Shown here in pieces: positions 1-7,292 of a stretch of DNA of 9,475 nucleotides. Where the stretch lies: assembly GCA_947457715.1 (NCBI GenBank), contig CANGXK010000075.1, positions 1 through 9,475 on the forward strand, read 5' to 3'. How positions within the stretch are numbered: the stretch's first letter is position 1; the number at the start of each line of letters is the position of its first letter. The position numbers and the translations under genes are program-made. Source of the stretch: Gemmatimonadota bacterium (GTDB lineage Bacteria > Gemmatimonadota > Gemmatimonadetes > Gemmatimonadales > Gemmatimonadaceae). The notes beneath the pieces are model-generated. The model ran no database searches. It saw only the letters and a list, made by a program, of their open reading frames with translations, and was not told the origin of the DNA.

Positions 1-1060
1 ACACGGGATCGGTTCCGCGCGCCGTCTCCTGCGCCGAACTCCATGCCAGCTCGACCGGCCGGCGTGTGCTCGCGCGTTGCAGCTGCCCGCGAAATTCCCG
101 GCGCACACGGCGCACCGCGCCGCCACTGACGGGCGCCGCGATGCCGTCGCGGACCGCATCGGCCGCAACCCGCCACGTGCCGCCTACGGCCGCGTGCCAC
201 GGGCCGCGATCCCACGCGTAGCTGACGTGCCCGCCGAGGACATCGCCGATCACCGCCCGCTCTCCGCTGATCAGCTGCGTGCGATCGAACGTCCCGACGC
301 CACGCAAGCGGAACAGCACGGGAAACTCCGTGCTGGTGCCGCCACCGATCTCCAGATCTTCGCGATGCCATCCGACGAACACGCCGGCGGCGAGTGCCTG
401 TCCACCCGCGCGGAACGTCACTCCCGGCGCGAGCTCCGCCACACGTCGCCGAAACAGCGGGCGCGGATCGTTGCGTCGCGCCCCCTGCCCGATGCCGTAG
501 TCGAGCTGAAGGCCGGCGCGCCATCCACGCCAGTCTGGCGTGGCGAGCCCGCCCTCGATGGTGAGGGCGTCATGGCGCATCGTTCCACCAACGGAGTCCG
601 CCCACTCGTACGGCAAGCCCGCGTACGGCTCCGCGTGGTTGCGCCACTGCACATCCTGATCCTGTCCTCGCCGGTACGATGCCGCGCCACGGCTCCACCA
701 CCGGCCGGCCATGCGCTGCCCCTCGGCCCGCAGGTCCACGGCGCTCAACCGCCCCGCCTCCTGCGGCCGATGCAGACGTCCAGCACTGCCGGCGATATCG
801 ACGGCGATCCGTGTCCAGTCACCCGGATGGGACGCCGCCGACGCGGCCGCGCTCCGCACGACGCGACCCACACCGGAGAGCGTGTCCGGTGTCAGCAGAT
901 CGTGCGTGCGTCGATCGAGTGCCGGCGACGACCAGAGGCTCCCCGGACAACACCCACGCAGCGGAGAGCGTTCGGCCGATGGCGCCAACTGCGCCGGAAG
1001 CGCAACGCTGGCCCCGAGCATCGCGAACACCACAGCGATCACGCTCCGCCTGATGCCCAT
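1..1060 (-). CDS. DUF6850-like outer-membrane beta-barrel protein (partial, C-terminus outside window)
   Basis: The reading frame is open from the ATG at 1060 to the window edge, giving 353 codons with no stop. Residues 1-24 form a signal peptide (MGIRRSVIAVVFAMLGASVA, then LPAQ), so the product is exported. The mature part has many short alternating hydrophobic and aromatic stretches typical of outer-membrane strands. The stretch at about 128-215 (SYRRGQDQDVQWRN, then LPYEWADSVGG, then NDPRP) resembles DUF6850 proteins, which in Bacteroidota genomes sit beside DUF4876 and TonB-receptor genes. That resemblance is from memory, not from a search. The start is fixed by coupling: the lipoprotein's TGA and this ATG share one base (TGATG). 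It is the third gene of the receptor operon and presumably helps in the same uptake process. Its function is unknown. CC at residues 37-38 is the only cysteine pair near the N-terminus. Confidence 0.75.
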   Translation of the reverse strand, partial: MGIRRSVIAVVFAMLGASVALPAQLAPSAERSPLRGCCPGSLWSSPALDRRTHDLLTPDTLSGVGRVVRSAAASAASHPGDWTRIAVDIAGSAGRLHRPQEAGRLSAVDLRAEGQRMAGRWWSRGAASYRRGQDQDVQWRNHAEPYAGLPYEWADSVGGTMRHDALTIEGGLATPDWRGWRAGLQLDYGIGQGARRNDPRPLFRRRVAELAPGVTFRAGGQALAAGVFVGWHREDLEIGGGTSTEFPVLFRLRGVGTFDRTQLISGERAVIGDVLGGHVSYAWDRGPWHAAVGGTWRVAADAVRDGIAAPVSGGAVRRVRREFRGQLQRASTRRPVELAWSSAQETARGTDPV

Positions 1061-2307
1061 CACGGCGTGCCAAAGCCCTTCGGCGTAGGCGGCGTGAGGA
1101 TGGTGAAGTCGTTGCTGCCGTTATTGGTGTCCTGCAGCACGCGACGGGTCCCGATGACCGTCGCGACTTTGCGACGCGCCGACTGCGACGTGTAGGTACC
1201 GCTGGCGAAGACATAGCCCGCATCGAGTGCGGCCGGGACACGCTTGTAGGGGCCACTGTTGCCGTTCTGCAGAGCTTCGAACGCATCGATCACCTGCGCA
1301 TTCGGTATACGCGATGCCCACGTATTCGTGGTCCCCGGCACCAGGACGGAATCGATACCCGCGACGTTCGGTGCGCGAAAGATCACGACACCGGGTCCGA
1401 ACACCGGCAGGAGCCAGTCGAAGCCGCCACGAAACACGAGCCGCGTCAGATTGCGCACCGCCGGGGCATCGAGATCACGCCCATCGGGACGTTCGTTGTA
1501 CGTCTCCCAGTCGGCGGTCGACAGATTCACCGGGCTGGCCGGATTGCCGTTCGGATCGCTGCGATGATCGATGCCATCCTGCGCGATGATGAGACTCTGC
1601 CCCGGCAGCAGCGGGTACTGTCGCCCCGTGCCGGGAATCTGCCAGATGCTGCTCACATAGACGGCGTCGGGCTGCGCTTGAAACGGGGTCGGCAGCGTCG
1701 TCGGATTGATCTGTCCGGCCGGACCATACGTGTCGGCGATCAGGAGTCCGTCGGTGAAGATCGTGTCGGTCGCGTTGTTGTAGATCTCGATGAACTGGTC
1801 GCTGAAGTACGTACCGCCACTCGGCGTCCGGGAGCCGGTGAAGTACACCTCCTTGATGACGAGATCACCGACGCGTGAACCACTGAGCGACTGCCGCACG
1901 GGCTCCGTCGGCGCGGTGAGAATGGCGCGCGCCGGCGAGAGCGCATTCAGCGTGAGCGCCGTTCGTTGGCCGGTCAGCGCGAACGCCTGATCGGCCGTGA
2001 GCGCAATGGCGCTGGAGACGACGTACGTTCCCGGCAGTACGCGTGGGAACGTCGCGACACCCTGCGCGTCCGCGACGGCCGAATCGCTGGTGTTGCGTTC
2101 GGTACTCGTGAGCACGACACGCGCATTCGTCGCGGCCACGGTGGCATACGTCGCCGGGTACTCGACGCGTACCGAGAGCGGAAACGTACGGACTTCGGTG
2201 CTGCCGTCGGAGCAGGCCGCCAACCCGAATCCGATGATCGACAGCAGTGAAGCAAGGCCGACGCGGCGCCGCGGCGCCGAAAGCGGGTGAACTCGAGAGA
2301 GATGCAT
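1060..2307 (-). CDS. DUF4876-like outer-membrane lipoprotein, TonB-receptor partner
   Basis: A 415-residue lipoprotein. The N-terminus has basic residues (RRR at 13-15), a hydrophobic core and a lipobox LAAC with the lipidated Cys at 32, followed by SDG. Residues about 46-105 look like a transthyretin or carboxypeptidase-regulatory fold (a GVATFPRVLPGTY turn). Residues about 147-345 contain VIKEVYFTGS and DQFIEIYNNATDTIFTDGL, which resemble lamin-tail-like DUF4876 domains. The C-terminal RRKV and VLQDTNNGSNDF also fit that family. The frame stays open upstream to 2526 inside the receptor gene, but only the ATG at 2307 gives a proper lipoprotein signal, and it lies 8 nt after the receptor stop. 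No good Shine-Dalgarno site is visible, so it may depend on coupling. The expected place is the periplasm or outer-membrane surface, working with the receptor. The ligand is unknown. Confidence 0.85.
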   Translation of the reverse strand: MHLSRVHPLSAPRRRVGLASLLSIIGFGLAACSDGSTEVRTFPLSVRVEYPATYATVAATNARVVLTSTERNTSDSAVADAQGVATFPRVLPGTYVVSSAIALTADQAFALTGQRTALTLNALSPARAILTAPTEPVRQSLSGSRVGDLVIKEVYFTGSRTPSGGTYFSDQFIEIYNNATDTIFTDGLLIADTYGPAGQINPTTLPTPFQAQPDAVYVSSIWQIPGTGRQYPLLPGQSLIIAQDGIDHRSDPNGNPASPVNLSTADWETYNERPDGRDLDAPAVRNLTRLVFRGGFDWLLPVFGPGVVIFRAPNVAGIDSVLVPGTTNTWASRIPNAQVIDAFEALQNGNSGPYKRVPAALDAGYVFASGTYTSQSARRKVATVIGTRRVLQDTNNGSNDFTILTPPTPKGFGTP

Positions 2308-2315
2308 GATGTGGT

Positions 2316-5153
2316 TCAGTGTGAGGACACGAATGGCATGGCCACGACGAGCTCCATGCCGAAGAAGAGCGGCTCGTTCCGCCGCTCGAAGCCGAGCTGT
2401 CGCTGTCGCTGGTAGAGCGGGCGATCGGCCAAGGCGTTGTTGGCGAAGAGCGCGAGCTGCGTACGCCACGGCAGCGTCTTCGTGAGCCGCATGTTCACGA
2501 GATGGAGCGCGGGTCGTCGCTCCCATCGTGATTCGAGCGGCGACACGGGACGCACCAACGCGGCATAGGCAGGCGTGAGCGCTTCCTCGCGCGTAAGCGA
2601 ACGGACCACGCCATCACGACCGATGACGCCGACCGGAACGCCATCGAGGCGTCCGACGGGGCGGTCGTCGTCGAACCAGATGGTCTGCCACAGCACCGAG
2701 GCCGCCAACCCGAGCGCCGGCATCCGATGCACGAGGCGCAGACTCGTGAGCACGCGTGAGGCTTCGCTGCCGCGACCACCCTCGTACACGCCCACACGCT
2801 CCGGCTGCACGCTGCCGCTCAGGAATTGCTCAACGGGGATGTCGACATCGGTGTCGGTGGCGACGGTGTTGAACCACGCGCCACTGAACGAGGCCTGCGT
2901 ACGCACCGGGCGCCACTCCGGCATTTCGGCCGTGACCTCGACGCCGCGGGTGCGGAACGCGCGTGTGTTGCGCGGTGTGTCGTACAGCGCGACGAAGCGG
3001 TCCACCCGGAACGGCGTCGGATCGAGGACGGGTGGCCGGCCGGCCGGGAACGCGGTCGCCCGATACTGGGGCACCGCAATACCGAGCGGCACGCGCGTGG
3101 TCCCGAACGCCCCAACGGTCCGCTCAGCGAACGCGGCGAGGGTGCCACTCGCGCCGCGCATCGTCCAATCGATGCCCAGTTCGGACTTCGCGGCTCGTGC
3201 CGACGACAGCGCGACACTTCGCGGATCGACCACACGGGTGGTGAAGAGCACCAGCCGCTCCGCCGGCGTCGTCGGATAGTAGTTGAACGAGATGAGATCG
3301 AAGTAGCGCGGCAGCGGGTACAGCTGCGAGAGGGTCGGCGCCTTCGTCAGGACACCATGCCCTCCGCGCAGCGTGAGATGCCGCGTGAGTGGCATCGTGG
3401 CCGAGAGTCGCGGCACTAGCACGGCGCCGTGCGTGCCGCCGCCGCGCCACGTCGGATCCACGGCATCGAGGCGCGCGCCGAGTCGTACGTCGAGGGCACG
3501 GCGCCGCACCAGCGCGCGCACACGGTATTCGCCATAGCCGGCCAACTGCGTGAGCGCGGGGATCGTGGCAAAGCTGTTCGGTCGATCCCCGACCGCATAG
3601 TTCTGCCGCGGCGGCTGGATCGGATCGAAGAGGCGACCCGCTCCCCGGTTGTCGTCGTACCGCAGCTCGAGTCCCACGACGGGCTGGTGCCGAACCGTGC
3701 CGCGTCGGACATCGGTCCGTGTTTCGAGCCGCGCGTACACATTCAGCGGGCGGCCGTCGACGGTGAGCTGCGTGAGATACTCACTGCGACCGTACACACC
3801 GGGGGCGAGCGTATCGCGCAGGGCGCCGGTGACGGGGAAGATGTCGCGCGTGATGAGTTCCTGATAGCGGCCGACTTGTTCCGCATAGCTGGCGCTGGCC
3901 GTGAGTTCGGTCTGCCACGCGCGCAGTGCCGGATCCCCATGCACGAGGCGCAGATCGGCGCGCCCGCCGCGATCGCGGGCTTCGGTCCGACGCTGGTAGC
4001 GACGATCGTCCGGATCCTGTTGCGTCTCGTCGATGACGCGATAGCCGCGGAGACGCACGGTGGTGCGCATCCGCGTACCGGGCCGTGCGCTCCATGCCAA
4101 CTGGGCGCTTGCCCGCGTGAAACGGTCCTGCGTCGAGCGTGGATCATCCTGACTCTGCACCAGATTGGCGTCGAGGCTCAGGCCTCGCGCACCACTGCCC
4201 CACCCGGCTACCGTGCTCGCCTCGAGCGTGAGCGGATTGGCGCGCACGCGCAGCTCGGGCCGCTGCGCGCCGGCGCGTGACGTCACGAGAATGGCGCCGG
4301 CGGTGAGATCACCGTGACGCGCGCTGGGGATTCCGCGGATGACCTCCACCGATTCGACGTTGTCGGCGGCGAACTGGCGCAGATCCAGTCCGCGCCCCGC
4401 GCTGCTCGCGAACTGTGGCAGCGCCGTGGGCCCGCTGTTCAGAATGGTCAGCGTGGTCTGCAAGTTGGCATTGTTGGACACGGGCACGCCGTCGAGCACG
4501 AGGCTCGTGCCCAGCGCGTTCGCGCGTTCCGCATCGGTGCCCGGGCCCGGGTCGCGCGTCGATGCAGTCGGTGCCTGTCGCAGCAACGACTGGCGAACAC
4601 CGGAGAGCGTCGGATTGAGCGCCGGCTGGCCGGGAACCAGCTGCAGCAGATCCGCCAGACTGCTGGCCTGCAGATGTTCGATGGCATCGCGCCCGATGCG
4701 GGACACGCTGCTCCCCTCGACCGAGATCGGCGTTTCCTGCGCCGTGACCACGACGCGCTCCAACTCGGCCGCCCGTGCGGCGAGCCGGATGAACACCCGC
4801 GTGGTGTCCGGGCCGCAGACCGAGGCGAGGATCATGCGCCGCGCGAGTCCCGCCGCGACGACCTCGATTTCGACCGAACCTGACGGGACCCGATCGAAGC
4901 GGACTCGGCCTTGCTGGTCGCTGCTTACGCTCGACGGTCCCAGCCGGACCAGAGCGCCGCTGACCGCCTGCCCCTGCGGCAGCCTGGAGACCACGCCGAC
5001 GAGCACGCCGGTGGGCGTACACCGCCCGGTGGTGCTGGTGGGCTGGCCCGCCAGCCCCGGGGGACACCCGATCAGCACAGCGACGGACAGGGCGACGGTA
5101 CCGAACCGCCGGCCAATGCCATCACGCCAAGCGCTGAGTGGCCGGCCTATCAT
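2316..5153 (-). CDS. TonB-dependent receptor with carboxypeptidase-regulatory-like N-domain
   Basis: A 945-residue outer-membrane active transporter. Residues 1-36 are a signal peptide. Residues about 48-125 form a carboxypeptidase-regulatory-like domain (GVLVGVV, GALVRLG, QGRVRFDRVPSG). The plug follows at about 133-295: VVVTAQ (possible TonB-box-like segment), SSLADLLQLVPGQ, LVLDGVPVSNNANLQ, VESVEVIRGIPSARHGDLTA. The rest is a barrel with many alternating strands. The plug carries a Pro/Arg-rich insertion at about 180-212. The last strand (FFGMELVVAMPF) is followed by VSSH, so the usual terminal aromatic is four residues short of the end. I chose ATG 5153 because GGAG lies 5 nt upstream. 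An in-frame ATG at 5174 (7 residues longer) would be essentially leaderless from the predicted promoter. It is first in an operon with the DUF4876-like lipoprotein and the DUF6850-like barrel. The operator suggests metal-dependent repression, so the cargo could be a metal chelate, but this is not shown. Confidence 0.93.
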   Translation of the reverse strand: MIGRPLSAWRDGIGRRFGTVALSVAVLIGCPPGLAGQPTSTTGRCTPTGVLVGVVSRLPQGQAVSGALVRLGPSSVSSDQQGRVRFDRVPSGSVEIEVVAAGLARRMILASVCGPDTTRVFIRLAARAAELERVVVTAQETPISVEGSSVSRIGRDAIEHLQASSLADLLQLVPGQPALNPTLSGVRQSLLRQAPTASTRDPGPGTDAERANALGTSLVLDGVPVSNNANLQTTLTILNSGPTALPQFASSAGRGLDLRQFAADNVESVEVIRGIPSARHGDLTAGAILVTSRAGAQRPELRVRANPLTLEASTVAGWGSGARGLSLDANLVQSQDDPRSTQDRFTRASAQLAWSARPGTRMRTTVRLRGYRVIDETQQDPDDRRYQRRTEARDRGGRADLRLVHGDPALRAWQTELTASASYAEQVGRYQELITRDIFPVTGALRDTLAPGVYGRSEYLTQLTVDGRPLNVYARLETRTDVRRGTVRHQPVVGLELRYDDNRGAGRLFDPIQPPRQNYAVGDRPNSFATIPALTQLAGYGEYRVRALVRRRALDVRLGARLDAVDPTWRGGGTHGAVLVPRLSATMPLTRHLTLRGGHGVLTKAPTLSQLYPLPRYFDLISFNYYPTTPAERLVLFTTRVVDPRSVALSSARAAKSELGIDWTMRGASGTLAAFAERTVGAFGTTRVPLGIAVPQYRATAFPAGRPPVLDPTPFRVDRFVALYDTPRNTRAFRTRGVEVTAEMPEWRPVRTQASFSGAWFNTVATDTDVDIPVEQFLSGSVQPERVGVYEGGRGSEASRVLTSLRLVHRMPALGLAASVLWQTIWFDDDRPVGRLDGVPVGVIGRDGVVRSLTREEALTPAYAALVRPVSPLESRWERRPALHLVNMRLTKTLPWRTQLALFANNALADRPLYQRQRQLGFERRNEPLFFGMELVVAMPFVSSH

Positions 5154-5158
5154 TGTGA

Positions 5159-5162
5159 CTCC
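5159..5162 (-). promoter_or_regulatory. Ribosome binding site deciding the receptor start
   Basis: Minus-strand GGAG stands 5 nt (TCACA) before the ATG at 5153. The alternative ATG at 5174 has only AT-rich sequence before it and no purine-rich site, so this site favours the shorter protein. Confidence 0.6.
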
Positions 5163-5178
5163 GCTTGCCTTCATTCAT

Positions 5179-5198
5179 AATGATATTTCAGTATCATT
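5179..5198. promoter_or_regulatory. Fur/Zur-family operator (perfect 7-6-7 inverted repeat)
   Basis: AATGATA and TATCATT are perfect reverse complements separated by six bases (TTTCAG on the plus strand). The AT-rich arms and TGATA/TATCA cores resemble Fur boxes. The outer AATG...CATT also fits Zur boxes. The six-base gap is one longer than the TGATA-N5-TATCA spacing of the classic 7-1-7 Fur box, so I do not choose between metals. The repeat covers the -10 hexamer and most of the spacer, so a bound repressor would block RNA polymerase. The Fur-family gene at 5906 is a nearby candidate to bind it. Confidence 0.72.
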
Positions 5199-5208
5199 TA
5201 ATTCACAA
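5180..5208 (-). promoter_or_regulatory. Sigma70-type promoter of the receptor operon
   Basis: Reading the minus strand, TTGTGA (5208-5203; 4 of 6 matches to TTGACA) is followed after exactly 17 nt by TATCAT (5185-5180; 5 of 6 matches to TATAAT). It lies in an AT-rich island: only 8 of 38 bases between 5171 and 5208 are G or C, in otherwise GC-rich DNA. Transcription would begin near 5173, leaving about 20 nt of leader before the chosen start codon at 5153, room for the GGAG site. Confidence 0.6.
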
Positions 5209-5231
5209 CCGGCGGTGCCCTCCCTCCTCGT

Positions 5232-5843
5232 CTACCGCATCGGCATCCGCTCGGCCCACCGGTCCCAGAACAGCGTCGACACCACCACGCCCATGATGGC
5301 CGCCACGACCACGTCACTTAGGAAATGCCCCATCGCCAGCACCCGCGTGGCCGCACATCCCGCCGCCAGCGCGTACCACAGCCACCGCGCCCGCGGATAC
5401 AATTGCGCCAACACCGCCGCCCCACCGAACGCCACCAGCACGTGACTGCTGGGCATGCCCATCCCGCGATTCGACCACGGCCCCTCGGCGAACGGACGGA
5501 ACACGTACTCGAAGACCTCGGGATTCGGTCGGAGCCGACGGATCAACAGCTTGCACACTTCGGCCACACCGCCGCTCAGCGCAGGGCCCAGCAGCAGCGC
5601 CCACGCGTACCGCGAGCGCTGCGGATGGTCATGCTGTTGCAGCCAGAAGCCCAGAGCGATGACGCCCCAGGTGGGGAGATAGCCCATGGAGCGCAGCAAT
5701 CGTCCCCAATCTTTGTCGTTCACCGACAGGAATCGCGCGGAGCGCCACGCCACGCCATCGAGCGCATGGGCGAGCGCCACCGCGGTGACGGCGAGGAGCA
5801 GCAGGCGAATCCATCGGGATTGCTCGGAATTAGCAGGCGACAT
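5232..5843 (-). CDS. PAP2-superfamily membrane phosphatase
   Basis: A 203-residue integral membrane protein with the three motifs of the PAP2/type-2 phosphatidate phosphatase superfamily. Motif 1 is K98 (in KLLIRR) to R105-P106. Motif 2 is PSSH at 131-134. Motif 3 is T166-R167, H173 and D177, with Thr in place of the usual Ser. The conserved Arg and His of motifs 1-3 form the active site that removes phosphate from lipid phosphates or undecaprenyl diphosphate. The true substrate cannot be told from sequence. Hydrophobic segments at about 12-30, 55-69, 80-97, 135-150, 154-170 and 176-192 suggest five to six membrane spans, with the active site on the periplasmic side by analogy with the family. 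The start ATG at 5843 has no clear Shine-Dalgarno site. It lies upstream of the receptor promoter on the same strand and is probably transcribed separately, although some readthrough is possible because no terminator is visible in the 78-nt gap. Confidence 0.85.
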   Translation of the reverse strand: MSPANSEQSRWIRLLLLAVTAVALAHALDGVAWRSARFLSVNDKDWGRLLRSMGYLPTWGVIALGFWLQQHDHPQRSRYAWALLLGPALSGGVAEVCKLLIRRLRPNPEVFEYVFRPFAEGPWSNRGMGMPSSHVLVAFGGAAVLAQLYPRARWLWYALAAGCAATRVLAMGHFLSDVVVAAIMGVVVSTLFWDRWAERMPMR

Positions 5844-5905
5844 GAACGGGAAATCAACGCCGCGCCAGCCCTACACGCCACATGGTCCTCAGGCATATTT
5901 ACGTG
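5844..5905. promoter_or_regulatory. Divergent intergenic region between PAP2 and Fur-family genes
   Basis: This 62-nt gap must hold the promoters or leaders of both divergent genes. The only AT-rich part is around 5894-5901 (CATATTTA), which could be a -10 for the plus-strand operon. No convincing -35 and no inverted repeat like the one before the receptor is visible here. If that -10 is used, the Fur-family transcript would be nearly leaderless. Confidence 0.3.
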
Positions 5906-6280
5906 ATGGAACGCAACACGAAACAGCGCGATGCGATCCGGCAGGTTTTCGAGGTCACGCCCCGCCCGTTGGGGCCCACCGAAGTGCTCGAAGCCGGCCG
6001 GGAGCAGATGTCGACGCTCGGCATCGCCACCGTCTACCGCACGATCAATGCGCTGGTGGACACCGGCTGGCTGGTGCCGGTGGAACTCCCCGGCGAAGCG
6101 CCACGCTACGAGCGCGCCGGCATCGCGCACCATCATCATTTCCGCTGCCGCAGCTGCGCCCGCGTATTCGAGATTCACGGATGCCCCGGCGACCTGCGTG
6201 AGCTCACGCCGGAGGGATTCCGGCTGGAATCGCATGACGTGACGCTGTACGGTCAGTGTGCGCGATGCGCCGCGCCATAA
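5906..6280 (+). CDS. Fur-family metal-responsive transcriptional repressor
   Basis: A compact 124-residue Fur-superfamily protein. The winged-helix DNA-binding half includes TKQRDAIRQVF (5-15) and the recognition region STLGIATVYRTINAL (36-50). The metal and dimerisation half has HHHH at 75-78, a C81-x2-C84 pair and a C118-x2-C121 pair that form the structural zinc site of the family. E89, H91, H110 and an extra C93 are candidate sensor ligands. The residues do not let me choose between Fur, Zur, PerR or another subtype. I took ATG 5906. GTG 5903 or ATG 5882 (8 residues longer) are in frame but add residues not typical of the family. No strong Shine-Dalgarno site is visible. It is first in a six-gene overlapping operon with copper chaperones, so it may regulate that operon and the receptor operon whose operator is about 0.7 kb away. 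Confidence 0.92.
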   Translation: MERNTKQRDAIRQVFEVTPRPLGPTEVLEAGREQMSTLGIATVYRTINALVDTGWLVPVELPGEAPRYERAGIAHHHHFRCRSCARVFEIHGCPGDLRELTPEGFRLESHDVTLYGQCARCAAP

Positions 6281-6840
6281 ATGGGCTGCGGCTCGCCAGC
6301 GCGATCTTCCTGACCGCCTGCGATCTCTCTGGCGGCTTCAAGGGTATGGCGGTCGATCCGCCCCGCGACATGCCGTCGTTCGCCTTCACGCGCGCCAACG
6401 GCACGATGTTCAGCACGGCGCCGGAGCCGGGCCGTCCGACGGTGCTCTTCTTCGGGTACACCCATTGCCCGGATGTCTGCCCCACCACGCTGGCCGACTG
6501 GAAACGCGTACGCGCCAAACTGGGTGACGACGCGAAGCGGGTCCGCTTCGTATTCGTCTCGATCGATCCGGACCGCGATACCCCGGCGGTCGCCGAGCGG
6601 TACGCGCGGATGTACGACACTGCGTTCGAGGGGGTGTCCGGCGATGCCGTCACGACCTCGCGGATGATGGACGCTTTCGGTGTGGCCGCGGCCCGTGAAC
6701 CCGGCACGAACGCGACCGGGTATCTCGTCAGTCATTCGTCACAGGTCTTTCTCGTGGATTCGCACGGCAAGCTGGTGGCGCTGTACCCTTTCGGAACGGG
6801 ATGGGACGCCTTGGCGGCCGATCTCGAGCGGTTGTTATGA
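6265..6840 (+). CDS. SCO1/SenC-family copper chaperone lipoprotein
   Basis: A 191-residue thioredoxin-fold protein of the SCO family, which binds copper or reduces the CuA cysteines during cytochrome c oxidase assembly outside the inner membrane. The family ligands are present: C68 and C72 in THCPDVCPTT, and the distal H157 in YLVSHSSQVFLVD. SIDPDRDTP at 99-107 is the conserved loop. The N-terminus is a lipoprotein signal with lipobox LTAC (Cys19), so the protein is probably membrane-tethered by lipid rather than by the usual transmembrane helix. I took ATG 6265; GTG 6256 is in frame and adds three residues. It overlaps the Fur-family gene by 16 nt and shares ATGA with the next gene, which suggests translational coupling with the PCu(A)C chaperone. 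The two proteins are known partners in CuA assembly. Confidence 0.93.
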   Translation: MRRAINGLRLASAIFLTACDLSGGFKGMAVDPPRDMPSFAFTRANGTMFSTAPEPGRPTVLFFGYTHCPDVCPTTLADWKRVRAKLGDDAKRVRFVFVSIDPDRDTPAVAERYARMYDTAFEGVSGDAVTTSRMMDAFGVAAAREPGTNATGYLVSHSSQVFLVDSHGKLVALYPFGTGWDALAADLERLL

Positions 6841-7292
6841 CTTTGCGTGCGGTTCCGGTGTTACCCCTCAGCCTCGTTGCCGCCGCTTGTCTGATCGCGG
6901 CGGCTTGCACGACCCGTTCGACCCCGCCCGCGCCGCGTGTCCTCGTGGCGAACAGCTGGGCGCGCATCGCGGATTCGGGTGCGACCAGCGGCGTCTATCT
7001 GGAGATCACGAACAACGACACCGTGGCGATCATGCTGGTCGGCGTCACCACCAACGCCGCCGCGGCGGCGGAAGTGCACGAGACGATGCAGCACGAGGGA
7101 ATGGCGCACATGATGCCGCGCACCGAATTGCCGATCGCCGCCGGCGCGGTCCTCACGATGCAGCCGGGCGGGTTGCACGTCATGCTGGTCGATTTACGGC
7201 GCGCGCTGGCGGTCGGCGACAGCATCCGCCTGCAGTTGCACTTCGGCGACAGCACGACCGTTCCCGTCACGGTCCCGGTGTTGACGCCATGA
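6837..7292 (+). CDS. PCu(A)C-type periplasmic copper chaperone lipoprotein
   Basis: A 151-residue copper chaperone of the PCu(A)C (DUF461) family, which delivers Cu(I) to the CuA site of heme-copper oxidase in the periplasm. The family motif is exact: H81, ten residues, M92, 21 residues, H114-x-M116 (in GGLHVML). Extra Met and His residues (M84, H86, M89, H91, M93) make the first loop rich in copper ligands. The signal region ends in IAAAC, a lipobox-like site with Cys24, so it is probably a lipoprotein. Cys18 is another possibility but has less after it to support it. The start ATG shares ATGA with the SCO stop and the gene ends in ATGA with the next gene. An upstream in-frame ATG at 6801 lies inside the SCO gene and would spoil the signal peptide. 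Confidence 0.92.
   Translation: MTLRAVPVLPLSLVAAACLIAAACTTRSTPPAPRVLVANSWARIADSGATSGVYLEITNNDTVAIMLVGVTTNAAAAAEVHETMQHEGMAHMMPRTELPIAAGAVLTMQPGGLHVMLVDLRRALAVGDSIRLQLHFGDSTTVPVTVPVLTP

Noticed and set aside
77..1195. Plus-strand open frame of 372 codons
   Set aside because: It lies antisense to the signal-peptide-bearing barrel gene. Its product is rich in Arg, Ala, Pro and His with no domain, as expected of a shadow frame in GC-rich DNA.
2308..2526. Upstream extension of the lipoprotein frame
   Set aside because: It lies within the receptor's 3' end and would bury the lipoprotein signal peptide. The ATG at 2307 gives a clear lipobox.
3429..4280. Plus-strand open frame of 283 codons
   Set aside because: It is antisense to the barrel part of the TonB receptor and has no recognisable motif.
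5209..5231. Possible terminator between PAP2 and the receptor promoter
   Set aside because: The only dyad (ACCG-G-CGGT near 5208-5216) has four-base arms and a one-base gap with no T-run, too weak for a terminator.
4339..5445. Plus-strand open frame of 368 codons
   Set aside because: It runs across the receptor promoter and into the PAP2 gene on the opposite strand. Its composition is that of a shadow frame.
6680..7288. Upstream extension of the cupredoxin-like frame
   Set aside because: It overlaps SCO and PCu(A)C in another frame. The ATG at 7289 overlaps the previous stop and begins a hydrophobic anchor.
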